Of a stretch of 64,000 nt of DNA, positions 33,333 to 44,850 are shown one piece after another. This stretch comes from Aquarana catesbeiana (lineage: Eukaryota > Chordata > Amphibia > Anura > Ranidae): positions 224,170,257-224,234,256 of the forward strand of contig NC_133333.1 in NCBI RefSeq assembly GCF_042186555.1. The letters run 5' to 3'. Made by a program: the position numbers and the translations under genes. How positions within the stretch are numbered: position 1 is the first letter of the stretch; every line of letters begins with the position of its first letter. The notes below the pieces were generated by a model. It had not been told where the DNA came from, searched no databases, and saw only the letters and a program-made list of their open reading frames with translations.

Positions 33333-33816
33333 GTAAACGCTGTGTAATTTTATATACACTCTGCTTCTACTAGGAACAGGGCAGCTTAAGAGGTTGGTGG
33401 TTTATTAATGTGCTTTGGGGTAATGCACCTGATCACAAAGGTGTGTATCGGCTCTAATACACAGATGAGATACAAAACTCTTGGGGCGTACTATATAATG
33501 TATTTTTGTCCTTTTCATTCTGAGATTTTCTCAGTTTTCTGACAGCACGGCCAGGTGGATGGCACCACTTACAGTTAAGGAATCTCTCTCTCTATTTCTC
33601 TATCTATCTAGCTCTATCTCTCTCTCTCGTTGATGGAGTTAAAGTGCTTCCCCAACCTCTCCACGTCTGAATGCTGCAGGATTATTGTTAAAATTAATAT
33701 TAAAACAGTTTTGGGTGCTTTATGTATAAGATGGGAAGAATTAACAAAGCGTGGTGGAAGCACCATGCTTGAGTCCCTCTTCTAAACTTAAAAAATGGAG
33801 CAGAGACTGTTCCTAA
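33333..33816 (+). other. intron between the two foxj3 exons, first part
   Basis: It contains an imperfect (TCTA/TCTC)n tract at about 33585-33630. No other feature is seen. Confidence 0.4.
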
Positions 33817-34610
33817 TTAAAGAGGAAGTAAACCCTGATGGGGTTCCTCTTTGTTTCCCTGCAAAGCATAATGGGCTACTATGCATCGCATAGTAGCCCA
33901 TTATGTGTCACTTAAGGTCCTTTCACACTGGGGCGGTTTGCAGGCGCTATTGCGCTAATAATAGCGCCTGCAAACCGACCCAAAACAGCCGCTGCTGTCT
34001 CTCCAGTGTGAAAGCCCCGAGGGCTTTCACACTGGAGCGGTGCGCTAGCAGGACGGGAAAAAAAAGTGCTGCTAGCAGCATCTTCGGAGCAGTGAAGGAG
34101 CGGAGTATACACCGCTCCTGCCAATTGAAATCAATGGGACAGCGCGGCTATCCCGCCGGCAAAGTGCCTCTGCAGAGGTGCTTTGTGGTGGTTTTTAACC
34201 CTTTCTCGGCCACTAGCGGGGGTAAAACCGCCCCACTAGCGGCCGAATACAATAGCGCCGCTTTACCGCCGACCCTGCCCCAGTGTGAAAGGGGCCTTAC
34301 CTGAAGCCTGCGATGTCACCGCTGTCCCTTCTTCCACAAAGCATCCATCTTCCTTACGGGTATCGCGGCTCCGGCGCTGTGATTGGCCGAGCCGCGATGA
34401 CGTCACTCCCACACATGCACGTGGGAGCCGCTAGTCACGGCACAATCTCCTTTTCTAGAGGAGTGCGCCGTAATTATCGACGATCGCCTTTTTTGTAAAT
34501 ATCCCCTAAACCGTGGAGGTTTGGGAGATATTTCGAGCACCTACAGGTAAGCCTTAATCTAGGCTTACCTGTAGGTAAAAGTGGTTGTAACGGGTTTACA
34601 ACCACTTTAA
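33817..34610. mobile_element. TTAA-flanked MITE containing a TAA-flanked MITE
   Basis: The outer element has TTAA at 33817 and 34607 and ends AGAGGAAGTAAACCC / GGGTTTACAACCACT. The inner element at 33913-34299 has TAAGGTCCTTTCACACTGG / CCAGTGTGAAAGGGGCCTTA ends and GCGGTTTGCAGGCGC-type interior, like 24100-24531. Confidence 0.85.
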
Positions 34611-35100
34611 AGAGATTGTAAAGGTTGTTCGTTTGGTTTTTAAATTTTTTAAATTTTTTTATAACATGTTATACTTGCCTCCTCTGTGCAGTTGCTTTTG
34701 CACAGGGCAGCCTGGATCCTCCTCCTTTCGGGTCCCTCTTTGCTGCTTCTGGCCCCTCCCTCCTATCGAGTGCCACCTCAGCCAGCAGCTCTCTATGGGG
34801 GCATCTGAGCCGAGTCAGAGCTCCATGTATCCATTCAGACATGGAGCCCCATCCTGGCCCCGCCCTCTCTCTTCCCTGACTGGCTGACTTACTTTGACAA
34901 CTGTGGGAGCCAGTGGCGCTGCTGCTGTGTCCCAGCCAATCAGGAGTGTCCCGGATGGCTTAGACACTCGTGGACGTTGCTGGAGAGAGATGGGGCTCAT
35001 TTAAGTAAATAGGGGGTGCTGGGGGGGGCTGCTACACACAGAAGGTTTTTTGTCTTAATGCATTAAGATAAAATACCTTCTGCCTTTACAACTCCTTTAA
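34607..35100 (+). mobile_element. TTAA-flanked MITE abutting the previous one
   Basis: It starts AGAGATTGTAAAGG after the TTAA at 34607 that it shares with its neighbour, and ends TGCCTTTACAACTCC before TTAA 35097. GTGCAGTTGCTTTTGCACAG and CTTAATGCATTAAG are internal stems. It is the plus-strand counterpart of 63162-63629. Confidence 0.85.
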
Positions 35101-35267
35101 CATAGGGGAAGCAAGCCTCTTTCTTAATTAGGGGCACAGTTCTCTGTTCTGCCGTATCTGACAGACCCAGCACAGAGAACAGGAGAGCTGGACCTGCATG
35201 CTGCAATCTTTGGCATTCCTGCCCCCCTTCCTCCCTCCCTTGCTTAGAGAAGGAGGAGGGTTGTTAA

Positions 35268-36474
35268 TAGGGCTGAAACAACTAATCGATTATTTGGCAA
35301 CTAATCGATTATGAAATGAATCGATTGCTATTTTCATAATCGATTAATCAGCCAGTAACATAATGTGGTTAAAAAAAAAACTAAAAAGAGCAAATAATTG
35401 CTACTGTAACTATTTCTTTCACAGTTCTACAGTAAAAAAAAATGAACCCCTTACAGTAGTGATTATTTGCTTTTTTTGTACTATAAAGGGCTAATATTCG
35501 TTCTTTTTAACCCCATTCTGTTACTAAACGTCTTACACCTGGTGCACATCTATGTGTTTTTGGTGCTTTTTGCAGAAATGGACTACAGTTCATTTACATG
35601 GTTTCCTATGGGACACATTCACATCTATGCTTTTACAGCCGCTGCGTATTTGAAAAGCGGCAGTGACTTTTTTTTTAACGCAAAACAATGCTTTTTTGGT
35701 TCAATATACTTCAATGGAGAAGCTGCAGAAAAGCATGTAATGTGTTTTTGCAGCAATTTGTATTTTTTAATCTGCCCGACAACAAATTGACCCAAAAACA
35801 CGCAAAAACGCAAATCGCAGCAAAATCACGTGCGCAAAAATCAAAACGCACAGCAAAGAGCACTGCAGAAACAGATCAAAAGCAAACTGCATAGGTGTGC
35901 ACTGAGCTTTATGCTGGCCACACCGATCAATTTTCAGATGAGAATATTCAGACGAAAAATCTTTGTACATTCGATGAATGAAAGAATGTTTGAAATTTTC
36001 ACTTGTTTTTAACATTGTTTTTAAACATTTTTTTCTGAACGAAAACCACATACACTTTCTGATAATTCCTTTCACCAAGAAGTTTTTTATTATTTCCAAA
36101 TTTTCCCATTACTGTGGTTGAAAATGAACGTCGATTTGACCCCACTAACGATTAGAAAATCAAACGAACGTTCTTATCTCTCCTCTAATAGTATATACAG
36201 TATATCTTCTCTTATAGTATATACAGTATATCTCTTCTGTCTGTTATTCTCAGAGTGGATTAGATATTTTGCTCCCTAACCATATAGTTGGCTATTTTTA
36301 TTTACCACTGCATAGAGATATTTAAGAATAAATTGCCTTTTTTTTTTTTTAAACTTTACATATTACCTAAATTATACACCACACTTTTTTTTTTTTCTTT
36401 TAAGGTTATTAACCGATTAATCGAAACAATAATCGGCCAACTAATCATGAAAATAATCGTTAGTTGCAGCCCTA
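35268..36474. mobile_element. hAT-type MITE, TAGGGCTG ends, 8-bp TSD
   Basis: The termini TAGGGCTGAAACAACTAATC and GTTAGTTGCAGCCCTA are inverted. The flanks GTTGTTAA at 35260-35267 and 36475-36482 are a perfect 8-bp target duplication, the hAT hallmark. AATCGATTA repeats fill both arms. The 1.2-kb length reflects at least two further MITE pieces inside (about 35535-35915 and 35915-36180). It ends about 490 bp upstream of the foxj3 start exon. Confidence 0.92.
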
Positions 36475-36966
36475 GTTGTTAACACTGCAGGCTCTGCTCG
36501 TGTAGTCTAATAACTGCACGGGCAGAGAAGGATGCAAGCTGTTTTACATTCCGTATGACCGGTAACACCTGGCAGAAATCTGCAGCAGTTTTCTATATGG
36601 GAAAACTGCCGTATTCCCTCTGTTATTCAGCTGCAGACCTGCACTAGTTTCTATTTATTTCTAAAACGGGACCATCTTCTTAGTTAATCTGGCACACACC
36701 ACTTCTGACACTTTCCTGAGCCATTGTAATAGCACAGGAAGCTTGGTTAATTCTCCTGGATTTCTTAAAAATGCGTGTAATGATACTAATGAATACATAA
36801 AATGTATTTTTTTTTCATCTTTATAACACCACTTACTACTGTCTTCTGTTTCAGATTAAATCTTGGTCATCCCTTCATTTGGAAATCTTAAAGTTGCAGT
36901 ACTTGGACACCTATTCGCTTTGGCTCTTTCCCCTTTTCCCCCCCTTCCCCCCTCCCCCAAGCACAG
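36475..36966 (+). other. intron end upstream of foxj3 start exon
   Basis: Unique-looking sequence with a very C/T-rich tract (36916-36960) forming the polypyrimidine tract of the acceptor. TTTCAG at 36849-36854 is an alternative acceptor. Confidence 0.6.
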
Positions 36967-37324
36967 AGTCTACTCTCCATCAAAAGGCTAATAGCAAAAA
37001 ATGACTTCAGAGCTCGAGAGCAGCCTCACCTCTATGGACTGGCTTCCCCAGCTGACCGTGAGGGCTGCCATTCAGAATTCTGACTCCGCCCAGGGCACCC
37101 ATGGATCCGGCATCACCAAGAAGAGCGTGCTCATCGACCCCAACACCACACTGGACCAGGAGGAAGTACAGCAGCACAAAGACGGGAAGCCGCCCTACAG
37201 CTACGCCAGCCTTATCACGTTTGCAATCAACAGCTCGCCAAAAAAGAAAATGACTCTTAGTGAGATTTACCAATGGATATGTGACAATTTTCCTTATTAC
37301 AAGGAGGCAGGCAGCGGCTGGAAG
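36967..37324 (+). CDS. foxj3: foxj3 exon with main start codon (coding 37001-37324), fork head transcription factor, partial
   Basis: This exon encodes the first 108 residues of a fork head box J3 protein, a nuclear sequence-specific DNA-binding transcription factor. Seen: MTSELESSLTSMDWLPQLT at the N-terminus, an acidic DPNTTLDQEEVQQH linker (about 46-59), and KPPYSYASLITFAINSSPKK from residue 63, which opens the fork head domain. MTLSEIYQWICDNFPYY follows, and the exon stops at GSGWK (108). The NSIRHNLSLN recognition-helix half must lie in a later exon, which I could not find before 64000. The splice donor is AAG|GTAAGG at 37324/37325. The acceptor is a strong pyrimidine tract ending CACAG at 36966; a second possible acceptor is at 36854. 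ATG 37001 is chosen because in-frame TAA (36989) and TAG (36992) lie just upstream and the N-terminus matches vertebrate FOXJ3. In mammals FOXJ3 activates Mef2c and acts in muscle and spermatogenesis. FOXJ2 is the nearest paralogue but fits less well. Confidence 0.96.
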
Positions 37325-39286
37325 GTAAGGACTACCTACTGCTTTAAAATATATATTTTTTTTTGGTAGTTGTGTCTAATGCTGACCCAAGTGGGAGGGC
37401 TTTTAGGTTCAACTTTTATTCTGATGTGATCGAGATATTTGGTCCTTTTCTGTGTGTGACAAGCCATCTGCAGCTTGGTGAAAGCCAAGGATCATTGCTC
37501 AGATTTGTACCATCCCTTGCAATTTATGTGTTTGTTTTTTTTTCCTCCCTCAAAAAAAGTATCCTGAGCTGTACTTGATAAATTTGAATAATATTGTTCG
37601 AATTACTTTTTTTTTTTTTTTTTTATTTCATATGCTTTCATATTTTTCTCCTTGTTTACATGCCACCCAACCTAAGTGGCAGTAACAGGAGCTGGGACAA
37701 ATTGGCAAAAAGTTCTTAGACCTCCATAGGATCACCATGAGGCTGCAGAGCTCTTGGTGGAAGTACAGCTGTCAGGCTGGAACATGGGCAACAGCTGCTT
37801 CCGGTTGTAGCAAGATTGCTCCAATCAGCTACTCTCTGTTGGGTGATGGTGACAGGAAGTGGGGGTGTGGTTACATGTTTTAGAGCAACAGGACCGCCTC
37901 TTTATCAAACCATAGCTAGGATCCCGAGACCTAATCCGAGAGGAGGTGCATCCACTTCACCTGGTGTTCCCTACCACTCACTTGGCCCTCTTATGTGCTC
38001 AGTTAAGTGACGGTTGGGGCCTAGTCAGCGCAATAGCTTATTGATTTTGACGATGGTCCAGTTGTTAAGAGATGTACGGGTTTTTTTTTTTGTTTTTTTT
38101 TTAATCATACCTAGGTGGATGCAGCATCGGTCCCCTGCCGGTTCTAACACTGTCAACCGAGTAAAAAGCTTGTGACACCAAGCTTTGGCTATACTTCTCG
38201 TTTTTATTATCTACATGAGGGGAAGCAAGGGAGGTGGATGGAGGAATCCACCATATCCCCCTCTGCTGGGACATTGTATTCTTACAACGAGACTCCCCTC
38301 TATCAGAATACACTGATCTCTGCCTCCAGAGAAAGTTTTCAAGCAAGTCCTTTCAACAGAACGGGAATGGCCACACACAGATGCTGGCCATAGACAGATC
38401 AAAATGTTCTCGGTCCTTACTGAACCCGTTGAAGATTGCCACCAGTCAAATGTATGGAAGTTCTGGAAGGAAAAGAAGTTTTGCTGGTGCAGATGCCAAA
38501 AAACAAGCATACAGCCACCTGATACTTGTGTATTTACATTTACTATTTTTAATGGAGGTGCCTGAATGCTCAAAAAGTCTATATTTAGGAAATGTGCCAA
38601 ACTGCAGTGCATAAATATGAACAGGCTAGATAGAACCCCTGGGATTTGCACTTGGAATGCATTTCTATGTATGTATTTTACTGCAAGAAAACAGACAAGT
38701 GTGAACAGGCTCTGACGGAGACTTCACGGCACCTACCATGTCACTTATGTGGCTCTTGGCCTGCTTTGCTACTATTACTATTGGACAGGTTAATGGAATG
38801 CAAAACATGTCTGTGCTGTCACCTTTTAAGCAACGCTTGACAGTATTCTGCTCTTGTTTTATAAATTGGACACGGAATACTTTATCTGCAGATACCTCTG
38901 GCTGATCTTCTATATGGCAACCGCGAGGTTCGCATCCTACTGAGTTCTGTAACTGGGATTAGTGAAGTCCGGTAGGGGTTGGGGTCAGGCTCCACCTGTG
39001 TTGTGCAGTGGATTTCCCAGTCAAGCCAGGCGTAGCTTAAAAAAATGTTACCCCCAACATTTCATATTCCTGATATGTGGCTGCTGTACCATGTACGTGT
39101 ATGAAAAAGTATCCTGTTCTCTTTGTATTGCTTCCTTTTGAGTGAAATCCCTGGTGATCCTGCCAGTCCCTCTACTTTCCTATTAAAAACTGACCACACT
39201 AAGCTTGAGGACAGCGTGGTCAGAGGTGTGCCGAAAATTAGTTTTTAATTTTTTTTAGATAGATGATGGATAGATAGATCTATATA
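37325..39286. other. unassigned intronic DNA
   Basis: The overlapping frames around 38101-38651 on both strands have no recognisable motif. Poly-T runs are at 37606-37624 and 38083-38102. No clear transposon boundary is visible, so this 2-kb stretch may be relatively old intron sequence. Confidence 0.4.
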
Positions 39287-39670
39287 TTTGACTTTTTAAT
39301 TAATACAATGAACTTAAATGAATATGAATTTATTGTTGGCCATTTTTTGCACCTTTTTAGGGCAAGAAAAAATGTATCTCTGTGTATGTCTTCACACTGG
39401 TCTGATGCGCCTCCGTTGCGGCGTTAAATCTTGCTTGTTGCATTTTGGTCAGTAAAAAAAAACGCACCTCCCTGTTGAAATGCATTGAAAATGCAGCAAG
39501 AACGCACATATTAAGTTTTTTTTAAAGTGTTTTTTGAGTCGCATGATCTATGAAAATCAAACCATGAGCACAGTAAAATTATGGTAAAATCGAGTGCATT
39601 TTCGGCACCATTATCGGCAATATGCCGATTTAACACAATTTTCCCCCAAAACTTCAGTGGATCTTTAGTG
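39287..39670 (+). repeat. dispersed repeat, copy 2 (pair with 30291-30660)
   Basis: Same ordered landmarks as copy 1, starting TTTGACTTTTTAATTAATA after a (GATA)n-like tract. Confidence 0.7.
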
Positions 39671-40190
39671 GTCAGTTTTCTAGCTGTGTTCTCTTCCAAT
39701 GATCAATTGTGCTGACACGCCCCCCTCGCAGAGCCAGTAAGTGGGAAGATAAGTGTTCTGCTGTATCTCCTCCCCAGCTCTCTGAGCTCCTTATGCAGCT
39801 GAGAACAGAGGTTATGGCTCCGTTCAAATCTAGGCATTGTTATTTTACAGGTGTTTTTTTTGGGTGTTTTTGCAGCGTTTTTGTACAGGCATTTTGAAGT
39901 TCAATGGGTCACCAATGTAAAAAAATTAAAACACCTCTAATCTGCCAAAAAAAGTTCACGAATATTTTTTGAGCAGCAGGCGTTTTGCTTTAGGCGACAG
40001 AACGCTCAGATGTAAACAGGGGCCATGATTGGGATTTGTCTTTTTGGGCGTTTCTTTTTTAAATTTTTTTTTTTTTTTGAGAGCTGAGGCTTAGAGAAGG
40101 AAAAACTCCTAGATGTGAAGGGAGCCTATACGATCACCAAAATAAAAAGGTATTTTATAGTGAAAGTATATATATATATAAATTACTATG
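39671..40190. repeat. MITE-like segment related to 3419-3665
   Basis: GTTTTTGTACAGGCATTTTGA, CAGGCGTTTTGCTTTAGGC and AGAACGCTCAGATGTAAACAGG also occur at 3427-3565. This is a second copy of the repeat that interrupts the tandem array. Confidence 0.6.
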
Positions 40191-40191
40191 T

Positions 40192-40867
40192 AATATAGTG
40201 GGGACGGAAAGTATTCAGACCCCCTTCTTAAATTTTTCCCTCTTTTGTTATATTGCAGCCATTTGCTAAAATCATTTAAGTTTATTTTTTTCCTCATTAA
40301 TTGTTGACATTTTTGCAGATTTATTAAAAAAGAAAAACTGAAATATCACATGGTCCTAAGTATTCAGACCCTTTGCTGTGACACTCATATATTTAACTCA
40401 GGTGCTGTCCATTTCTTCTGATCATCCTTGAGATGGTTCTACACCTTTATTTGAGTCCAGCTGTGTTTGATTATACTGACTGGACTTGATTAGGAAAGCC
40501 ACACACCTGTCTATATAAGACCTTACAGCTCACAGTGCATGTCAGAGCAAATTAGAATCATGAGGTCAAAGGAACTGCCTGAAGAGCTCAGAGACAGAAT
40601 TGTGGCAAGGCACAGATCTGGCCAAGGTTACAAAAAAATTTCTGCTGCACTTAAGGTTCCTAAGAGCACAGCGGCCTCCATAATCCTTAAATGGAAGAAG
40701 TTTGGGACGACCAGAACCCTTCCTAGAGCTGGCCGTCCGGCCAAACTGAGCTATTGGGGGAGAAGAGCCTTGGTGAGAGAGGTAAAGAAGAACCCAAAGA
40801 TCACTGTGGCTGAGCTCCAGAGATGCAGTCGGGAGATGGGAGAAAGTTGTAGAAAGTCAACCATCAC
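40192..40867 (+). mobile_element. Tc1-like element X, 5' half
   Basis: The left terminus reads ATAGTGGGGACGGAAAGTATTCAGACC, the start of a Tc1-like family that is abundant in frogs and fishes. An AAGTATTCAGACCC copy at about 40359 forms the usual inner repeat. It is cut off at the (TG/AT)n tract. Confidence 0.85.
40560..40866 (+). pseudogene. Tc1-like transposase, N-terminal DNA-binding part
   Basis: From ATG 40560 the frame encodes MRSKELPEELRDRIVARHRS and continues with a paired-type helix-turn-helix (KKISAALKVPKSTAASIILKW), a GRPAKLS linker and a second HTH (KNPKITVAELQR). This is the DNA-binding half of a Tc1 transposase. The catalytic DDE half is missing: the frame runs into the AT microsatellite after KSTI. 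Confidence 0.9.
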
Positions 40868-41606
<739 letters not shown>

Positions 41607-42114
41607 GGCCACTCAAAATATTGACACTTTGGGCCCAATTTGGACATTTTCACTAAGTGTCGGTTCACACTGAGGCAGCACGACTTGCAGCGCGACTGCC
41701 TCAGGCGACCTGGACACGACAGAAGCGGCGACTTGCAAAATGACTTCTGTATAAAAGTCAATGCAAGTCGCCCCCAAAGTCGTACAGGAACCTTTTTTGT
41801 AAGTCGGAGCGACATGGGTTGCTCCGATTAGAAGGGTTCCATTGTACAGAACGGGGCGCGAGTCGCCTGACAAGTCGGCCCAGTGTGAACCGGCACTTAG
41901 GGGTGTACTCACTTTTGTTGCCAGCAGTTTAGACAATAATGGCTGTGTGTTGAGTTATTTTGAGGGGACAGCAAATTTACACTGTTATACAAGCTGTACA
42001 CTCACTACTTTACATTGTGGCAAAGTGTCATTTCTTCAGTGTTGTCACATGAAAAGATAGAATAAAATATTTACAAAAATGTGAGGGGTGTACTCACTTT
42101 TGTGAGATACTGTA
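41607..42114 (+). mobile_element. Tc1-like element Z, 3' end
   Basis: CCACTCAAAATATTGACACT, then GGGCCCAATTTGGACATTTTC, inner repeat TAGGGGTGTACTCACTTTTG and outer end GAGGGGTGTACTCACTTTTGTGAGATACTGTA mark the 3' end of a third Tc1-like family. Only this end is present. Confidence 0.85.
41654..41899. mobile_element. palindromic MITE inserted in element Z
   Basis: The ends TAAGTGTCGGTTCACACTGAGG and CAGTGTGAACCGGCACTTA pair. Removing the insert restores the continuous Z sequence around TTTTCACTTAGGGG. The interior is GCGACTTGCA / CAAGTCG-rich. Confidence 0.9.
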
Positions 42115-42197
42115 CATACACATGTTTTGCCTTTCATTTTTTTTCTATTGTAAACAGTATTGGTGGTTTTTAAAAGGTGAGGGTTCTCGTATATACT

Positions 42198-42720
42198 TTA
42201 ACCACTTCCTGTCCGCCATATAACAGAATGACATGCACAAAGTGGTTCAGTTTTCCTGACTGGACGTCCGGCAGGATAAGTTGCGATTGGGCGCCCGCGG
42301 GGGGCGCACAGCGGCGATCGTTGGTGTGGTTTGCCAGTCTGACACACCGCATTACCGATCTCGGCCTCTGACGTAGACTCTTTACCATGTGAACAGCTGT
42401 GTCTGATCACAGCGTGAACAGGAAGAGCCACGTATCGGCTTTTATTCCACTCGCACTGACGGACGCGCATAGAGGAGAGCCGATTGGCTGCTTGCCCACC
42501 CAGGACCACTAGGTATTTCCACCCAGGACAACCAGGGTTGCCCATCAGTAATGCCTGCCATTTCCGCCTCATTAGTGCTGCCTATCAGACCCATCTATAA
42601 GTACTTTAATTTTTTTTTTTTTTTTTCAAAATTTTCGTTTCTATTTTTTGCTAAACAAAAAAAAAAAAAAAAACCCCAGTGGTGATCAAAAAGGCCAAAA
42701 GGTTATTTAACCACTTCAGC
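42198..42720 (+). mobile_element. TTAA-flanked fragment, family B/C type
   Basis: It starts TTAACCACTTCCTGTCCGCC (42198) and ends against the TTAA (42717) that opens the next element. It contains CATCAGTAATGCCTGCC...AGTGCTGCCTATCAG, akin to the 295-485 minisatellite. Confidence 0.55.
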
Positions 42721-43694
42721 TCTGGAAGGTTTTACCCCCTCTGACCAGGCCATTTTTTGCAATACGGCACTGCGTTATTTTAACTGACAATTGGACGGTC
42801 GTGCGATGCTGTACCCAAATAAAATTGAGGTCCTTTTTTTTTTTTTTTTTTATTTTTTTTTTTTCCCCACAAATAGATCTTTCTTTTGGTGGTATTTGAT
42901 CATCTCTGCAGTTTATTTTTTGCGCTATAAACAAAAAAAAAAGATTTTGAAAAAAATTATATATTTTTTACTTTCTGCTATAAAATATATCCAATAAAAA
43001 AAGTAAAATATCTAATTTCTTCATCAATTTAGGCCAATATGTATTCTACATAATTTTTGGTAAAAAAAAGAAATCTCTAAGCGTATATTGATTGGTTTGA
43101 GCAAAAGTTTATAACATCTACAAACTATGGGATATTTTTATCTAATTTTTTCTAATTTTATTATTTTTTTTTTACTAGTAATGGCAGCGATCGGCAATTT
43201 TTAGCGGGACTGTGATATTTGTGGTGGACATATCGGACACCTAACTAACACTTTTTGGGACCAGTTACTGTACTAATAACACTGGCAGGGAAGGGGTTAA
43301 CAGGGGGCAATCAAAGAGCTAAGTGTGTCCCTAGGGGGTTCTTTCTTACTGTGGGGGATGTGCTTTCACTAAAGGAAATCGGAGATCCGTGTTTCTGCTT
43401 AGCAGAAACACAAGATCTCCATTTTCCTCTCTGATGGAACGGCGATCTGCCTTGTGTACTCAGGCAAACCGCTAGTCTGCGCCTCCTCAGAATGACCACC
43501 GGTGGCTGGCAGTGCATCGTGTCCGCCGGACCCGCTGATTGGCTGCCGCTGTGTCCAGTTACAGCAGGAGCGGGGCTTCGGTGGCACGCGCGCCCTGGAT
43601 CCGAAGTAAAAAAATCACGTACAGGTACTTGATTTTGCGCTTTGGGGCCGCCCTGTCGCAGTATATGTACGTGGGGAGGTCCTTAAGCGGTTAA
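42717..43694 (+). mobile_element. family C DNA element, complete copy (about 0.98 kb)
   Basis: It has TTAA at both ends (42717, 43691), with termini TTAACCACTTCAGCTCTGG and GTCCTTAAGCGGTTAA. Landmarks are TCTTTCTTTTGGTGGTATTTGATC, GCGTATATTGATTGGTTTGAGC, ATGGCAGCGATCGGC and CACTGGCAGGGAAGGGGTTAA. It is non-coding. Confidence 0.8.
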
Positions 43695-44003
43695 TATGCA
43701 TTTTTTTTTAGAAGTTAATTAATCTAGCCTGTTCAAAGAAGTTCTGCTGAATGTGAGCAATATATTCATAGACTGAAATGTTTACTTGTACTTTTAAGGC
43801 TTGTTTCATGTCCACCATGATGTGCTCAGGACATGCTTGATCATGCAGGCAGTCTTCGCACGATTACAGAAATGCCTCTAAATATTTGTCTAAATGGTGG
43901 TGTGACGGTGTGATTTGTACTATGTTGGGTGATCTCCCTTCACAATTTGGCCAGGTCTGGGGATTTTATTGCTGGTCTGAAAGGATAGTTTTTGGGGGGG
44001 GGG

Positions 44004-44068
<65 letters not shown>

Positions 44069-44214
44069 GGGACACGAACTCCAATGCAATTCTTTATCTT
44101 GATTTTCAGAAATGTGTACAAAACATGCAAGCCACTGTACAGTTGCGAGCGATACTGCTCTTCATCAGGCTTATCTGGCTGATATATATATTTATAATTA
44201 TATATATATTTTTT
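43695..44214. other. spacer with (AT)n at 44008-44066
   Basis: A 59-bp AT tract is preceded by a poly-G run (43993-44002). No gene is supported. Confidence 0.5.
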
Positions 44215-44535
44215 TTTTTAAATAAACCTGTTGCTACTTACTTGCTTTGTGCAATACCATTTCATAGAGTGGCCCCAAACCTCCTCTTCTGGGATCCCCC
44301 CGCCGTTGTTCTCCATTCCTTTCTCTTCTGTGTGCATGCTCGACCCCGCCCCCCACCCCACTCCCTCCGTAAAGGATTTAGTTGACAGCAGCAGGAGCCA
44401 GTGACCCCCGCTGCTGTCTGTGTCCTGTGGGGAGAGGAACACAGACTATCGCCGCTGCAGACTGGCACAGCACTGGATCGAGATAGGTGTACATAGGTCA
44501 GTATACAGAGAGGTGAGGGGGTGATACAACCATGG
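44215..44535 (-). mobile_element. TTAA-type MITE fragment
   Basis: TACTTGCTTTGTGCAATACC, CCTCTTCTGGGATCCCCC, and AGTTGACAGCAGCAGGAGCCAGTGACC match the order of 60300-60600 and 51900-52140. Confidence 0.6.
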
Positions 44536-44539
44536 TTTT

Positions 44540-44850
44540 TATACTCTGATGCAGGGAATGCCTTAAATGTTTCACATGAGATGCAGTACAGTGCGTTTTT
44601 TTTTTTTTTTTTTTTTTCCCCCTGCAACAAAAACACTTGGCCAATAGGTTATATGGGTACCAATGGCCTAGTTCACACCAGTGCAGTCCAAAAAATTAGA
44701 ACATGTTGCATTTTTTTCTGCACTGAACTGTACTGGATCGTGGCAAAACAACAAAAATCAGAGGGCGGGGAAAATTGCATTGGAACGCATGGAAAACGCA
44801 TATGCAGAAATGCATCCAGAGTGAGTTTTTGTGGTGTGAACCGGCTGTAA
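44540..44850. mobile_element. palindromic MITE fragment related to 15736-16440
   Basis: GGCCTAGTTCACACCAGTGC at about 44667 pairs with GTTTTTGTGGTGTGAACCGGC at about 44825. GCATTTTTTTCTGCACTG and AACGCATGGAAAACGCA lie between them. Confidence 0.6.

Noticed and set aside
38101..38651. Overlapping frames on both strands just downstream of the foxj3 exon
   Set aside because: I looked for the rest of the fork head domain here and did not find it. The peptides match nothing I recognise.
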